Shown here: one piece after another, positions 46,301 through 53,390 of the stretch
How the letters are laid out: each line of letters begins with the position of its first letter
How positions within the stretch are numbered: the stretch's first letter is position 1
Source of the DNA: UBA1858 sp963976865
GTDB lineage: Bacteria; Pseudomonadota; Gammaproteobacteria; UBA4575
NCBI GenBank assembly: GCA_963976865.1
Contig: CAXBLY010000004.1
Coordinates: 124,001 to 188,000, forward strand
Reading direction: 5' to 3'
Length of the DNA: 64,000 bases
The notes under the pieces: generated by a model
The model's database searches: none
What the model was told of the DNA's origin: nothing
Seen by the model: only the letters and a program-made list of their open reading frames with translations
Made by a program: the position numbers and the translations under genes

Positions 46301-46695
46301 ATACAAATATCACCCCTGATGAACTTACACCTCTCAAGAATGAGGCACTAAATTGCTTAAACAGCATTTCTCTTGCCGAGATATTCAGACAAGCAGATAA
46401 CCAGAAAATTTATCACGAACTCGCCGTGGCAAGCACTACCAGCACACAGCAAATCAGCATTATTGACCAGATGATCGTACGCGAAGATAGCATCTGGATT
46501 ATAGACTACAAAACCCAGGCCGATATTTCAGAAGTGCAAGCACAGGAAGAAGCAAAGAAATTTACTACTCAACTAAAGCGATATGCTGACGCAGTGCAAC
46601 CAATGTATCCGTCACTACCGATACGGTGCTCAGTTGTATTTACTAAAATTGCACTACTTGTTGATGTGCCAATCAGTGGCACATCAACCGATTAA
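43354..46695 (+). CDS. AddA-like UvrD/Rep helicase with PD-(D/E)XK nuclease domain
   Basis: 1113-residue superfamily 1A helicase-nuclease resembling AddA/RecB, used in double-strand-break end resection. Walker A is ASAGSGKT (18-25), followed by AITFTRKSAAEM (motif Ia) and VDEFQDTNP (397-405, Walker B). SIYRFRGANP, a MTVHGSKGLEAP motif and a LYVALTRAK block follow. The C-terminal nuclease carries GTLIHKLLE and IIDYKT (about 1049-1054). AddA normally works with AddB, which is not adjacent: both neighbours (parE, dsbC) are housekeeping genes on the opposite strand. RecB is excluded by absence of recC/recD and by the shorter length. Confidence 0.85.
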   Translation: MTNLDSSTHPRNNANVFASAGSGKTWLLITRICRLLLAGAEPQQILAITFTRKSAAEMRSRLFEKLEAWSVMSESELGAELSAISEISDSATLERARGLYEKLLFSDQAIRISTFHAFCEEIIRAFPLESELPTTFELTEHSHVYANQAWQRLLSASEQPGKAALRKSMHTLFDFCFGLNGTKTALLGFLNARSEWRAYTKQAKDTVTFAHDVLIKKTGNVQEDDYQTWLEDKDFLQSLKEYCQILRLSPAKTYQNWADNIEPLLSSRNHDTDACLSVMQATFLTRENKPRKLTISKAWHKLISQQQSEFLIQAHHTFCEKTLNILASRIHTHYLNANHAWFYAGRELLQQYQHVKFEHGVIDFNDLEWETYRLLQQEDHALWVQYKLGQRICHFLVDEFQDTNPIQWQLLKPLIESSHDQHQTQTSSLFLVGDIKQSIYRFRGANPEIQTLASEWSQQQLKSKQLSNDHSWRSSPAIINFVNQLFSHPSLSEHFCAFQAHTCQHQNRWGFVKIHPLIEIEDKQDQHEFRQPLLTPRENSEVTAHYREGVLIAKEITRLINSDTPIYDGKQIRPAVFNDILILTRTRSHLDELKAGLVSASIPIHANDATRLLDYLEIKDMLALLTTLIDPYDDLAFTHLLSSPVFNIDEQLLIEIQKIHADTWKQKLDMLTAESGSTHPLHSVNTALYEWKQIADRIPVHDLLNYIFSSWNILDRYRAAISNAESQHVCGRLNQFLQQSLEIESGRYSSIARFLRKLKETNPEALFISDNTNTNAVEIMTVHGSKGLEAPIVFIADSGPSTEPPEQFNTITHWPATSETPNIFMLGCKKSIMSHTALQLKEEINQSSNESLNLLYVALTRAKQILIMTGVNAQRSSQEGWHAQCRTALDIDEESTEAWFYEHHTKPELDACESHAPVSIEISNDYTDLFSPITESTTNSVTPEQAGNEALEGTLIHKLLEVLTQSPGINDQALLNRVNLEANTNITPDELTPLKNEALNCLNSISLAEIFRQADNQKIYHELAVASTTSTQQISIIDQMIVREDSIWIIDYKTQADISEVQAQEEAKKFTTQLKRYADAVQPMYPSLPIRCSVVFTKIALLVDVPISGTSTD
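46660..46688. terminator. Perfect 12-bp hairpin at the end of the AddA-like gene
   Basis: GTTGATGTGCCA (46660-46671) and its exact complement (46677-46688) flank the loop ATCAG. The stem is inside the last codons of the gene and 14 nt from the dsbC stop. Neither strand has a clean U tract, so it may act as a transcript-end stabiliser or a bidirectional terminator. Confidence 0.5.
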
Positions 46696-46701
46696 TATTA
46701 C

Positions 46702-47430
46702 TTACTTCTTGGCAAGATCATCCAGACGCTGAGCTAACTGTTTCGCCGGCAAATAGCCCGGCATCAATTCTCCATCTGCAGTTAAAATTGCTGGCGTTCC
46801 TGTTACTCCAATTTTCCGGCCCAGCTCAAAATGGTTTGCAACAGGGTTCTCACAATTCTCTGCGCGCAACTCTTCGCCATTTTTGGCTCTGGTTAACGCC
46901 TCTTCACGATCCTTGCTACACCATACAGATACAGCTTTGGAGTAGCTGGGTGAGGTGATTCCATTACGCGGGAAAAGCAGATAATTAATCTTGATGCCAT
47001 AGCTGGCATACTGATCCATCTCATTGTGTAATTTCCTGCAATAACCACAATCAATATCTGTAAACACTGTAATAGCGTGTCTGGGATTCTCGGCACCAAA
47101 TGCAATTGACTCCTGTTCATTAACCTGAGTCATAAATTTTTTACGGGCACGGCTTGAGGCCACTTCAGTAATATCACGTTTGTCATCATCCAGATCCATC
47201 ACGACACCCTGAATGACGTATCTCGCGTCATCAGTGACATAGATAACCTGCGTGCCATAAACCGCCTCGTACAGTCCTTCTACAGGCGATTTAGACACGC
47301 TATCCGGAATATGAGCAGGGAATGATTCGACCAGCTTTGCTTTGATCGCTTCGATGTTTTTTTCAGTATCAGCTTGCGTAGAAAAAGAAATAACAGCCAA
47401 TATTAATAATACGGACAACCATCTGAACAT
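46702..47430 (-). CDS. dsbC: Thiol:disulfide interchange protein DsbC
   Basis: Periplasmic disulfide isomerase. A signal peptide (about 1-20, ending STQA) precedes the dimerisation domain. The catalytic thioredoxin-fold site CGYC is at 128-131 and the cis-proline loop TGTP at 210-213. A second Cys pair (171 and 193) matches the structural disulfide of DsbC. Length is 242 residues. It follows xerD by 78 nt, an order shared with enterics. DsbD, its reductant, is not in the window. Confidence 0.95.
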   Translation of the reverse strand: MFRWLSVLLILAVISFSTQADTEKNIEAIKAKLVESFPAHIPDSVSKSPVEGLYEAVYGTQVIYVTDDARYVIQGVVMDLDDDKRDITEVASSRARKKFMTQVNEQESIAFGAENPRHAITVFTDIDCGYCRKLHNEMDQYASYGIKINYLLFPRNGITSPSYSKAVSVWCSKDREEALTRAKNGEELRAENCENPVANHFELGRKIGVTGTPAILTADGELMPGYLPAKQLAQRLDDLAKK

Positions 47431-47508
47431 GATGCTTCCTTGTGAATTATAAGTGAATTTAATTGATTAGATCATTAGACCGGGAAAACCTCAAAGTTAT
47501 CCCAAATA

Positions 47509-48405
47509 TTAACCGCGAGGGTGATGTTCCCGATGTAACTCCTGTAATCGTGCCTGAGCGATATGCGTATAGACCTGCGTTGTTGACAAATCACTGTGTC
47601 CCAGCAACATTTGCACTACTCTCAAATCTGCGCCGTGATTTAACAAATGTGTCGCAAAAGCATGTCTAAGCGTATGAGGACTCAGGTGTTTCTCGATACC
47701 AACAACGCGAGCATGTCTTTTAATTACATGCCAGAAGGCCTGTCGCGTCATTCCCAAACCACGATTAGAAATAAATAAAACGCTACAGTCATGGCATTCT
47801 TTTAACAAACATGGCCTGGCATTAGCAAAATAATTTCCCAGCCAGTCTCCTGCCTGTTCGCCAAAAGGCACTAAACGTTCTTTATTCCCTTTGCCAATGA
47901 CCCTTAATACGCCAGTTCGCATATTAACTTGATGAAGCTGCAGGTTAATCAATTCAGAAACACGTAAGCCACAGGCATACAGCACTTCCAGCATTGTCCG
48001 ATCACGAATCCCTTGTGGCTTTGTAATATCGGGCGCAGCCAGCAACATTTCAACATCGTCTTCGCTAAGCACCTCAGGCAAATATCGACCTAATTTGGGA
48101 AATTCTATTTTTTCAGTCGGATCAGCGGCAACATTGCCCTGTCTTAACTGATAACGATAAAAACGACGTATGCTTGAAAGCAGGCGCGCACCTGATCTGG
48201 GCTGCATTCCCTGCGTGACCCGGTAAGCCAGGTAATCCAGCAAATGCTCATGTTTGACATCAGATATCGACAGCTGGAGACCGGACAACCAGCGCAGCAA
48301 ATTAAACAGATCGTTTCTATATGCACTCAGTGTATTCTCACTGAGACCATATTCCATCCAGATATTATCCAAAAACATCTCGACAATATCGCTGTCTCTA
48401 TCCAT
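47509..48405 (-). CDS. xerD: Site-specific tyrosine recombinase XerD
   Basis: With XerC, resolves chromosome dimers at dif under FtsK control. Catalytic residues, numbered from an upstream start at 48432, are Arg157, Lys181, His253, Arg256, His279 and Tyr288, a complete set. I chose the start at 48405 (298 residues) because MDRDSDIVEMFLD aligns with the E. coli XerD N-terminus, although neither start has a good ribosome-binding site. XerD rather than XerC is preferred because dsbC follows. Confidence 0.94.
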   Translation of the reverse strand: MDRDSDIVEMFLDNIWMEYGLSENTLSAYRNDLFNLLRWLSGLQLSISDVKHEHLLDYLAYRVTQGMQPRSGARLLSSIRRFYRYQLRQGNVAADPTEKIEFPKLGRYLPEVLSEDDVEMLLAAPDITKPQGIRDRTMLEVLYACGLRVSELINLQLHQVNMRTGVLRVIGKGNKERLVPFGEQAGDWLGNYFANARPCLLKECHDCSVLFISNRGLGMTRQAFWHVIKRHARVVGIEKHLSPHTLRHAFATHLLNHGADLRVVQMLLGHSDLSTTQVYTHIAQARLQELHREHHPRG

Positions 48406-48682
48406 TAATTTACTTGCTGCATTAGCTGCCATGATAATTATTCGAATAAATGGATACTGAAGAGCGGTCGCTCGATATTACGGATAAGGAAAATAAATAA
48501 AATATTTGGCTTGTTTTAACAAAATTAAAAACGATGCAATGAATCATATACACTTTTAATTGGTAAACCTGTTGTATAGTGTAAATGCTTTTCAAACAAT
48601 TTTCATCTTTTGTTTACTTTTGGACCAGTACACCCACACAAAGCAGGATAAACAAACGTTAACTGTAATCATCTCATCTAAA

Positions 48683-49111
48683 ATGAAAGACAATAATTCC
48701 AACCAACCCGTAAGATTGCTGCGAAGAATTGCAATTATGTTTTACGATTCAATTTTACTCATTGCATTGTTATTTTTTGCATCATTACCTGTTGCAGTTC
48801 CACTCGAAATCACCATGAATCATCCATACTATCCGCTATACATACTCTATATACATCTGGTTGCATTTTTATTCTTTGGCTGGTGCTGGACACATGGCGG
48901 ACAAACGTTAGGATCCAAAACATGGAAGATAAAAGTAGTAACAGATACAGGCACCCGACTCACCTGGAAGCATGCTTTTTTACGTTACATTGGCTCACTA
49001 CTATGCTGGGTAACTCTGGGCGCAGGCTTTTTATGGAGTTATACCAACAAAGACCGGCTTGCATGGAACGATATTATTTCCAAAACACGACTAAAAATGG
49101 TTAGCGAGTAA
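48683..49111 (+). CDS. RDD family membrane protein
   Basis: A 142-residue inner-membrane protein of the RDD family. Three hydrophobic segments lie at about 12-35, 48-65 and 98-118. The N-terminal VRLLRRIAIMFYDSILL matches the RDD start (R..R..A...D), and QTLGSKTWKIKVV is the conserved loop. The frame is open upstream to 48560, but that stretch is not conserved in type, so the internal ATG is used. RDD proteins are poorly characterised; some are proposed transporters. It overlaps the lptG 3' end by 11 nt, tail to tail. Confidence 0.85.
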   Translation: MKDNNSNQPVRLLRRIAIMFYDSILLIALLFFASLPVAVPLEITMNHPYYPLYILYIHLVAFLFFGWCWTHGGQTLGSKTWKIKVVTDTGTRLTWKHAFLRYIGSLLCWVTLGAGFLWSYTNKDRLAWNDIISKTRLKMVSE

Positions 49112-50159
49112 ATTTAAATGCAACCATTGAACATGCTAAAATTATCACTACTGGCAAGAATGCAACTAATACAGGTGAAAGCTGATATACAATTGCACCA
49201 TTTGCGATCACCTCAACAATAAGATGCGCCAGTAAAGCGATTACAATTCCAATCATCAAGCGCTGCCCTGCACCTCCAAGCTGACGCGGCCTGAACACCA
49301 GCGGCAACGCCAGCAACAGCATAGCCAAGCCAACAAATGGCACCGCCATCCTTTTGAACAGGGCCACCCTGTATTCGCGCGCGTCCAGATGGTTATCTTC
49401 CAGGTAGAAGATATATTCAGACAATCGCTGCATAGACATTTTGAAAGGATCCGAAGTGACTGACTGCAAAAAACTGCTTAAAAACAGCTTGGGTACCGGC
49501 TGGAATTCCAGCATTTCTGCAATGACTTTATTACCTTCAAAACGGGAGCTGCGATAATTATTTAACTGCCATACACCTTGTTTGCGAACAGCAGATTCTG
49601 CCTCACTTATTGATTCTATTTCACCACTTTGGTTAAAACTGTAAATGGCCAACTCATTCAATAAGTCCTGAGAAACTGCACGCCCGATCCTGATAAACCG
49701 ATTCTGATCACGTACCCAGTAACTTTCATCCGATGTGAGCAAAATATCTTCCCGCTCATTCTGCTGCATGGCCAGAGAAATTTTATCGCTGACAGGAACA
49801 TATGCCTCTACTACAACACTTAATACAATGGTGATTAGCAGACCGGCAATACACGATATTACACCAACTCTAAGTCGACTATAGCCACCCGCACCTACAG
49901 CAACCAGTTCTGAACTCGCCGCAAACTGGCCAAGACTAAATAATGTGCCTATCAGCATACTGCTGGGCAGGAACTCAAATAACTTATGAGGAATATCCAG
50001 CAACGTGAGCACTAACACGTCAGAAAATTTATCTCCGTCGTTCATTCTTCCCACCTGGTAAAATAAATCACCCAGCCAGTCAATCGCGCAAATTATTAAT
50101 AACGCAACAATGACACCTGTCAACACAGAGCGGGCAAGATAAATATCCAGTATTTTCAT
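49101..50159 (-). CDS. lptG: LPS export permease LptG
   Basis: One of two transmembrane permeases that, with LptB ATPase, extract LPS from the inner membrane and push it along the Lpt bridge. 352 residues with the family pattern: two or three helices at each end (about 10-30, 55-80, 98-118, then three between 270 and 350) and a central periplasmic beta-jellyroll. LptG rather than LptF because it is second in the pair and begins MKILDIYLARSV. It starts 3 nt after lptF. Confidence 0.95.
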   Translation of the reverse strand: MKILDIYLARSVLTGVIVALLIICAIDWLGDLFYQVGRMNDGDKFSDVLVLTLLDIPHKLFEFLPSSMLIGTLFSLGQFAASSELVAVGAGGYSRLRVGVISCIAGLLITIVLSVVVEAYVPVSDKISLAMQQNEREDILLTSDESYWVRDQNRFIRIGRAVSQDLLNELAIYSFNQSGEIESISEAESAVRKQGVWQLNNYRSSRFEGNKVIAEMLEFQPVPKLFLSSFLQSVTSDPFKMSMQRLSEYIFYLEDNHLDAREYRVALFKRMAVPFVGLAMLLLALPLVFRPRQLGGAGQRLMIGIVIALLAHLIVEVIANGAIVYQLSPVLVAFLPVVIILACSMVAFKFTR

Positions 50160-50162
50160 AGA

Positions 50163-51248
50163 TCAGCCACTGGTAACGACTCGTTTCAAACGCGACATTA
50201 AAGATTTTTGATAAGCAATATAGGTTGCCATGACGACAATCAAATGAATACTTACCAATGAAATAATCCCATAACTCTCACCCCGTTTGATCCAGCTACA
50301 TGTCACTATCACCAGATTCAGGTACAGGACGTAAATCAACACAGCAACCGCCAAACGCGAGAATCGACCTGAATTGGGCGCGACTTTACTTAGAGGAATC
50401 GCCAGCAACATCAGCACCAGGGTAGAAAAAATAATCGAACCACGCTGGAAAATTTCTGCCACATAGCTTGAATCCTGCTGACCAAACAACGACATTATAT
50501 TTTGATACTTGGCTTTTCCAGCTTCACGAGAAAAGTCAGTTCGCGGCGGGTAAACACGATGTTCCTGATAGGTAGATATTGAGTAATTTGCCTGTCCGGG
50601 AATACCCTCTATTGTTTTACCGTCAAACAAGACAAATACCTGAACTGAATTTTCGTCTTTTTGCATACGCGCACGTTCCGCAACTTCTACAATCAATTTG
50701 CTGCCTTCTCTTCTCTGCAAAAAAACATTGGTCAACGTACCATTTTGAGCATCTTCAGATTCTGCGTACACTACCCAACCGGTACTTTCGAGCTCGAAAA
50801 ACTTTCCCGGTGACAGTTGACCAAGCACCATACTTTGCTCAGTAACACTCTCGATTACTTCAGCTAATCGATGCGCCCAGGGTGAAACATATGCAACCAG
50901 CAGATACAAAATTACCAGTACCGGAATTCCTATTGGCATAACTGCCCGAATAAAATCCCAGCTACTGGCTCCACTTGCCATTGCCACATTGACCTCACTG
51001 TCTTTATGCATACGGCTCAATACCAGGATAATGCCAATAAACAGGGAAAACGGCAGCAAAATCACCAGATATCTGATTACACCCAGTATCAGCACTGTAC
51101 CAAGCATATTGGCACTCAGATCTCCGTCCAGCACGTCGCCCAGCAACTGAATAAACAGTTTCCCCAGAATTATTAACAACAAAATCAGAGCGACTGATGC
51201 AATTGCCGTTACAATATCGCGAGCGATGTATCGTGAAATTATTCGCAT
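50163..51248 (-). CDS. lptF: LPS export permease LptF
   Basis: Partner permease of LptG in the LptB2FG complex. 361 residues with N-terminal helices (about 12-35, 55-75, 102-122), a periplasmic jellyroll (about 130-265) and C-terminal helices (about 270-350). It begins MRIISRYIARDI, typical of LptF. lptF-lptG is divergent from pepA-holC-valS across 97 nt, exactly as in E. coli. Confidence 0.95.
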   Translation of the reverse strand: MRIISRYIARDIVTAIASVALILLLIILGKLFIQLLGDVLDGDLSANMLGTVLILGVIRYLVILLPFSLFIGIILVLSRMHKDSEVNVAMASGASSWDFIRAVMPIGIPVLVILYLLVAYVSPWAHRLAEVIESVTEQSMVLGQLSPGKFFELESTGWVVYAESEDAQNGTLTNVFLQRREGSKLIVEVAERARMQKDENSVQVFVLFDGKTIEGIPGQANYSISTYQEHRVYPPRTDFSREAGKAKYQNIMSLFGQQDSSYVAEIFQRGSIIFSTLVLMLLAIPLSKVAPNSGRFSRLAVAVLIYVLYLNLVIVTCSWIKRGESYGIISLVSIHLIVVMATYIAYQKSLMSRLKRVVTSG

Positions 51249-51282
51249 AATTTAATAGTATTCAGTACTACGCATGAAAAAG

Positions 51283-51312
51283 TTGATTCAATTTTTTTGA
51301 TCCATGTAGAAT
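51283..51312 (+). promoter_or_regulatory. Candidate promoter of pepA
   Basis: TTGATT (51283-51288) and TAGAAT (51307-51312) with 18-nt spacing, 33 nt before the pepA ATG. The ATG is also preceded by the strong ribosome-binding site AGGAGA. Confidence 0.5.
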
Positions 51313-51345
51313 TCACTACCCCCCAAAATTTTCAGGAGAAGTAAA

Positions 51346-52839
51346 ATGGAGTATCTCGTAAAACGTAGTGCAATTACTAGCGAGAAAAGCGCATGTGCGA
51401 TTGTGGCAGTATTTGCAGGCAAACGTTTAAGCGATGAAGCACAACAGTTAGATCAGCTCTATGGTGGAATTATATCCACTGCAACAAAAAGTGGTGATAT
51501 GAGCGGAAATCTTGGTGAAACTCTACTTCTACACACACCTAAAAACTCGAATTTAAAGCGGATATTGTTAGTTGGCGGCGGTAAATCAAGTGAGTTGGAC
51601 ATTATCAAGTACAGAAAGATCCTCGAATCCTGCATATCTGCGTTGAAGAGCACAGGTTCACCTGACGCTATAAGCACACTCACCATGCTAGAGATAAAAA
51701 ATCACAACATCCAATCGCTCACTCGCATGCATATTCAGCTGGCAGAAGATATTTATTACAAGTACGACCACACCCTTTCTAAAAAGAAAGTACCCAGCAA
51801 ATTAAAGAGAATTAAATTTGTTTGCAATCTGGCATCACAGTTAAAACAGATTAAACAAGGCATCGTTCAAGGTAAAGCCATTGCAGACGGCATGCAACTG
51901 ACTAAAGAACTGGGAAATTTACCTGCCAACATATGCACCCCAAGCTATCTTGCAAAAACCGCGCAAAACATCAAAAAAGGTAAAGGAAAACTTTCTCTGA
52001 CAATCCTTGATGAGCGCGAAATGAAGAAACTTGGAATGGGTTCTTTATTGTCAGTTTCTGCTGGCAGCGTAGAACCTGCCAAACTGATTTCACTGCAATA
52101 TAAAGGTGCCGCGCGTAATAGCAAACCCGTCGTACTTGTCGGGAAAGGAATCACATTTGATACCGGAGGCATTTCACTTAAACCTGGTGCAGGCATGGAT
52201 GAAATGAAGTTCGATATGTGCGGTGCAGCAACTGTGCTTGGCACAATGCAGGCTATCTGCGATATGCAGTTACCTCTAAATGTTGTCGGACTGGTTGCTG
52301 CTGCAGAGAATATGCCTGGTGGCAAAGCAACAAAACCTGGGGACGTTGTCACTTCCATGTCTGGTCAGACTATCGAGGTTTTGAATACAGACGCTGAAGG
52401 ACGTCTGGTATTGTGTGACGCGCTCACCTACGCTAAACGCTATAATCCTGATGTCGTCATAGATATGGCTACTTTAACAGGCGCGTGTATTGTTGCCCTT
52501 GGCCATGAAGCAAGCGGACTCATGAGCAACTCGGACAAACTAAGTGATGAGTTACTGGCTGCTGGCCAGTCCACCGGCGATCGCGCATGGCGATTACCCA
52601 TATGGGAAGAATACCAGCCATTACTTGATAGCAACTTTGCAGATATTGCCAACATTGGCGGACGCTGGGCTGGCACCATTACTGCTGCATGTTTTCTTGC
52701 CCGTTTTACCAAAGAATACAAATGGGCTCATCTGGACATCGCCGGTACTGCCTGGAATCAGGGAAAAAATAAAGGTGCGACAGGCCGACCAATGCCATTG
52801 CTTACTGAATATCTGATGCGACGTGCACGAACTGCTTAA
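51346..52839 (+). CDS. pepA: Leucyl aminopeptidase PepA
   Basis: M17 dizinc aminopeptidase; in E. coli PepA is also a DNA-binding accessory factor for Xer recombination. All E. coli active-site residues are present shifted by three: Lys267, Asp272, Lys279, Asp290, Asp349, Glu351 and Arg353 (NTDAEGRL). Length is 497 residues. It is upstream of holC and valS. An XerD gene is present about 3 kb away, though no Xer target site such as cer was seen. Confidence 0.97.
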   Translation: MEYLVKRSAITSEKSACAIVAVFAGKRLSDEAQQLDQLYGGIISTATKSGDMSGNLGETLLLHTPKNSNLKRILLVGGGKSSELDIIKYRKILESCISALKSTGSPDAISTLTMLEIKNHNIQSLTRMHIQLAEDIYYKYDHTLSKKKVPSKLKRIKFVCNLASQLKQIKQGIVQGKAIADGMQLTKELGNLPANICTPSYLAKTAQNIKKGKGKLSLTILDEREMKKLGMGSLLSVSAGSVEPAKLISLQYKGAARNSKPVVLVGKGITFDTGGISLKPGAGMDEMKFDMCGAATVLGTMQAICDMQLPLNVVGLVAAAENMPGGKATKPGDVVTSMSGQTIEVLNTDAEGRLVLCDALTYAKRYNPDVVIDMATLTGACIVALGHEASGLMSNSDKLSDELLAAGQSTGDRAWRLPIWEEYQPLLDSNFADIANIGGRWAGTITAACFLARFTKEYKWAHLDIAGTAWNQGKNKGATGRPMPLLTEYLMRRARTA

Positions 52840-52840
52840 C

Positions 52841-53263
52841 GTGCCACAAATTGATTTTTATATAGTAGACGATACCGCGGCTGATGCCTGGCTGCGGTAT
52901 ACCTGCAGACTGGTTGAGAAAGCCTACACTCTGGGCATGCACGTTCATATTCACACACCTGACGAGCGCGTGACCATGCAAATGGATGAGCTCCTCTGGG
53001 TATTCCGTGATCGCAGCTTTATTCCTCACCAGCAAACCTGTTCGGAAAATGAGCTATGCGCAGTAACCTTGAATCACATGGAACTGCCCACTCAGCGAGA
53101 ATTACTGGTTAACCTGTCACCGAACATCCCAGACTTTTACAGTCAGTTTGAGCGCGTTATTGAAGTCGTGGGTTCAAATACCACCATGAAACAAAATGCT
53201 CGCGAGCGTTTCCGCCTGTATAAAGAAAAAGGGGAAACTCCTACCCATCACCAGGTCAGCTAA
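52841..53263 (+). CDS. holC: DNA polymerase III chi subunit
   Basis: Clamp-loader accessory subunit that links the replisome to SSB. The family N-terminus (xxxDFYIV) begins at the GTG at 52841, 1 nt after the pepA stop, giving 140 residues. A GTG at 52823, inside pepA, would add six residues. Conserved blocks are ACRLVEKAY-like (CRLVEKAYTLG), HTPDER and LWVFRDRSFIPH. The position between pepA and valS is the standard one. Confidence 0.93.
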   Translation: MPQIDFYIVDDTAADAWLRYTCRLVEKAYTLGMHVHIHTPDERVTMQMDELLWVFRDRSFIPHQQTCSENELCAVTLNHMELPTQRELLVNLSPNIPDFYSQFERVIEVVGSNTTMKQNARERFRLYKEKGETPTHHQVS

Positions 53264-53390
53264 GTGTTATTCACACACTTTTTTATACTATTGAAACAAC
53301 AAACAATGGTGAGCACGCCCGTTTACAAATAGAATAGCAGCTCCAGTTTTCATACAACAATAACAACTATCTTCAGGAAACCTATCCACC

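Noticed and set aside
48560..48682. Upstream extension of the RDD protein
   Set aside because: The added residues do not look like the family start; the RDD motif begins shortly after the internal ATG at 48683.
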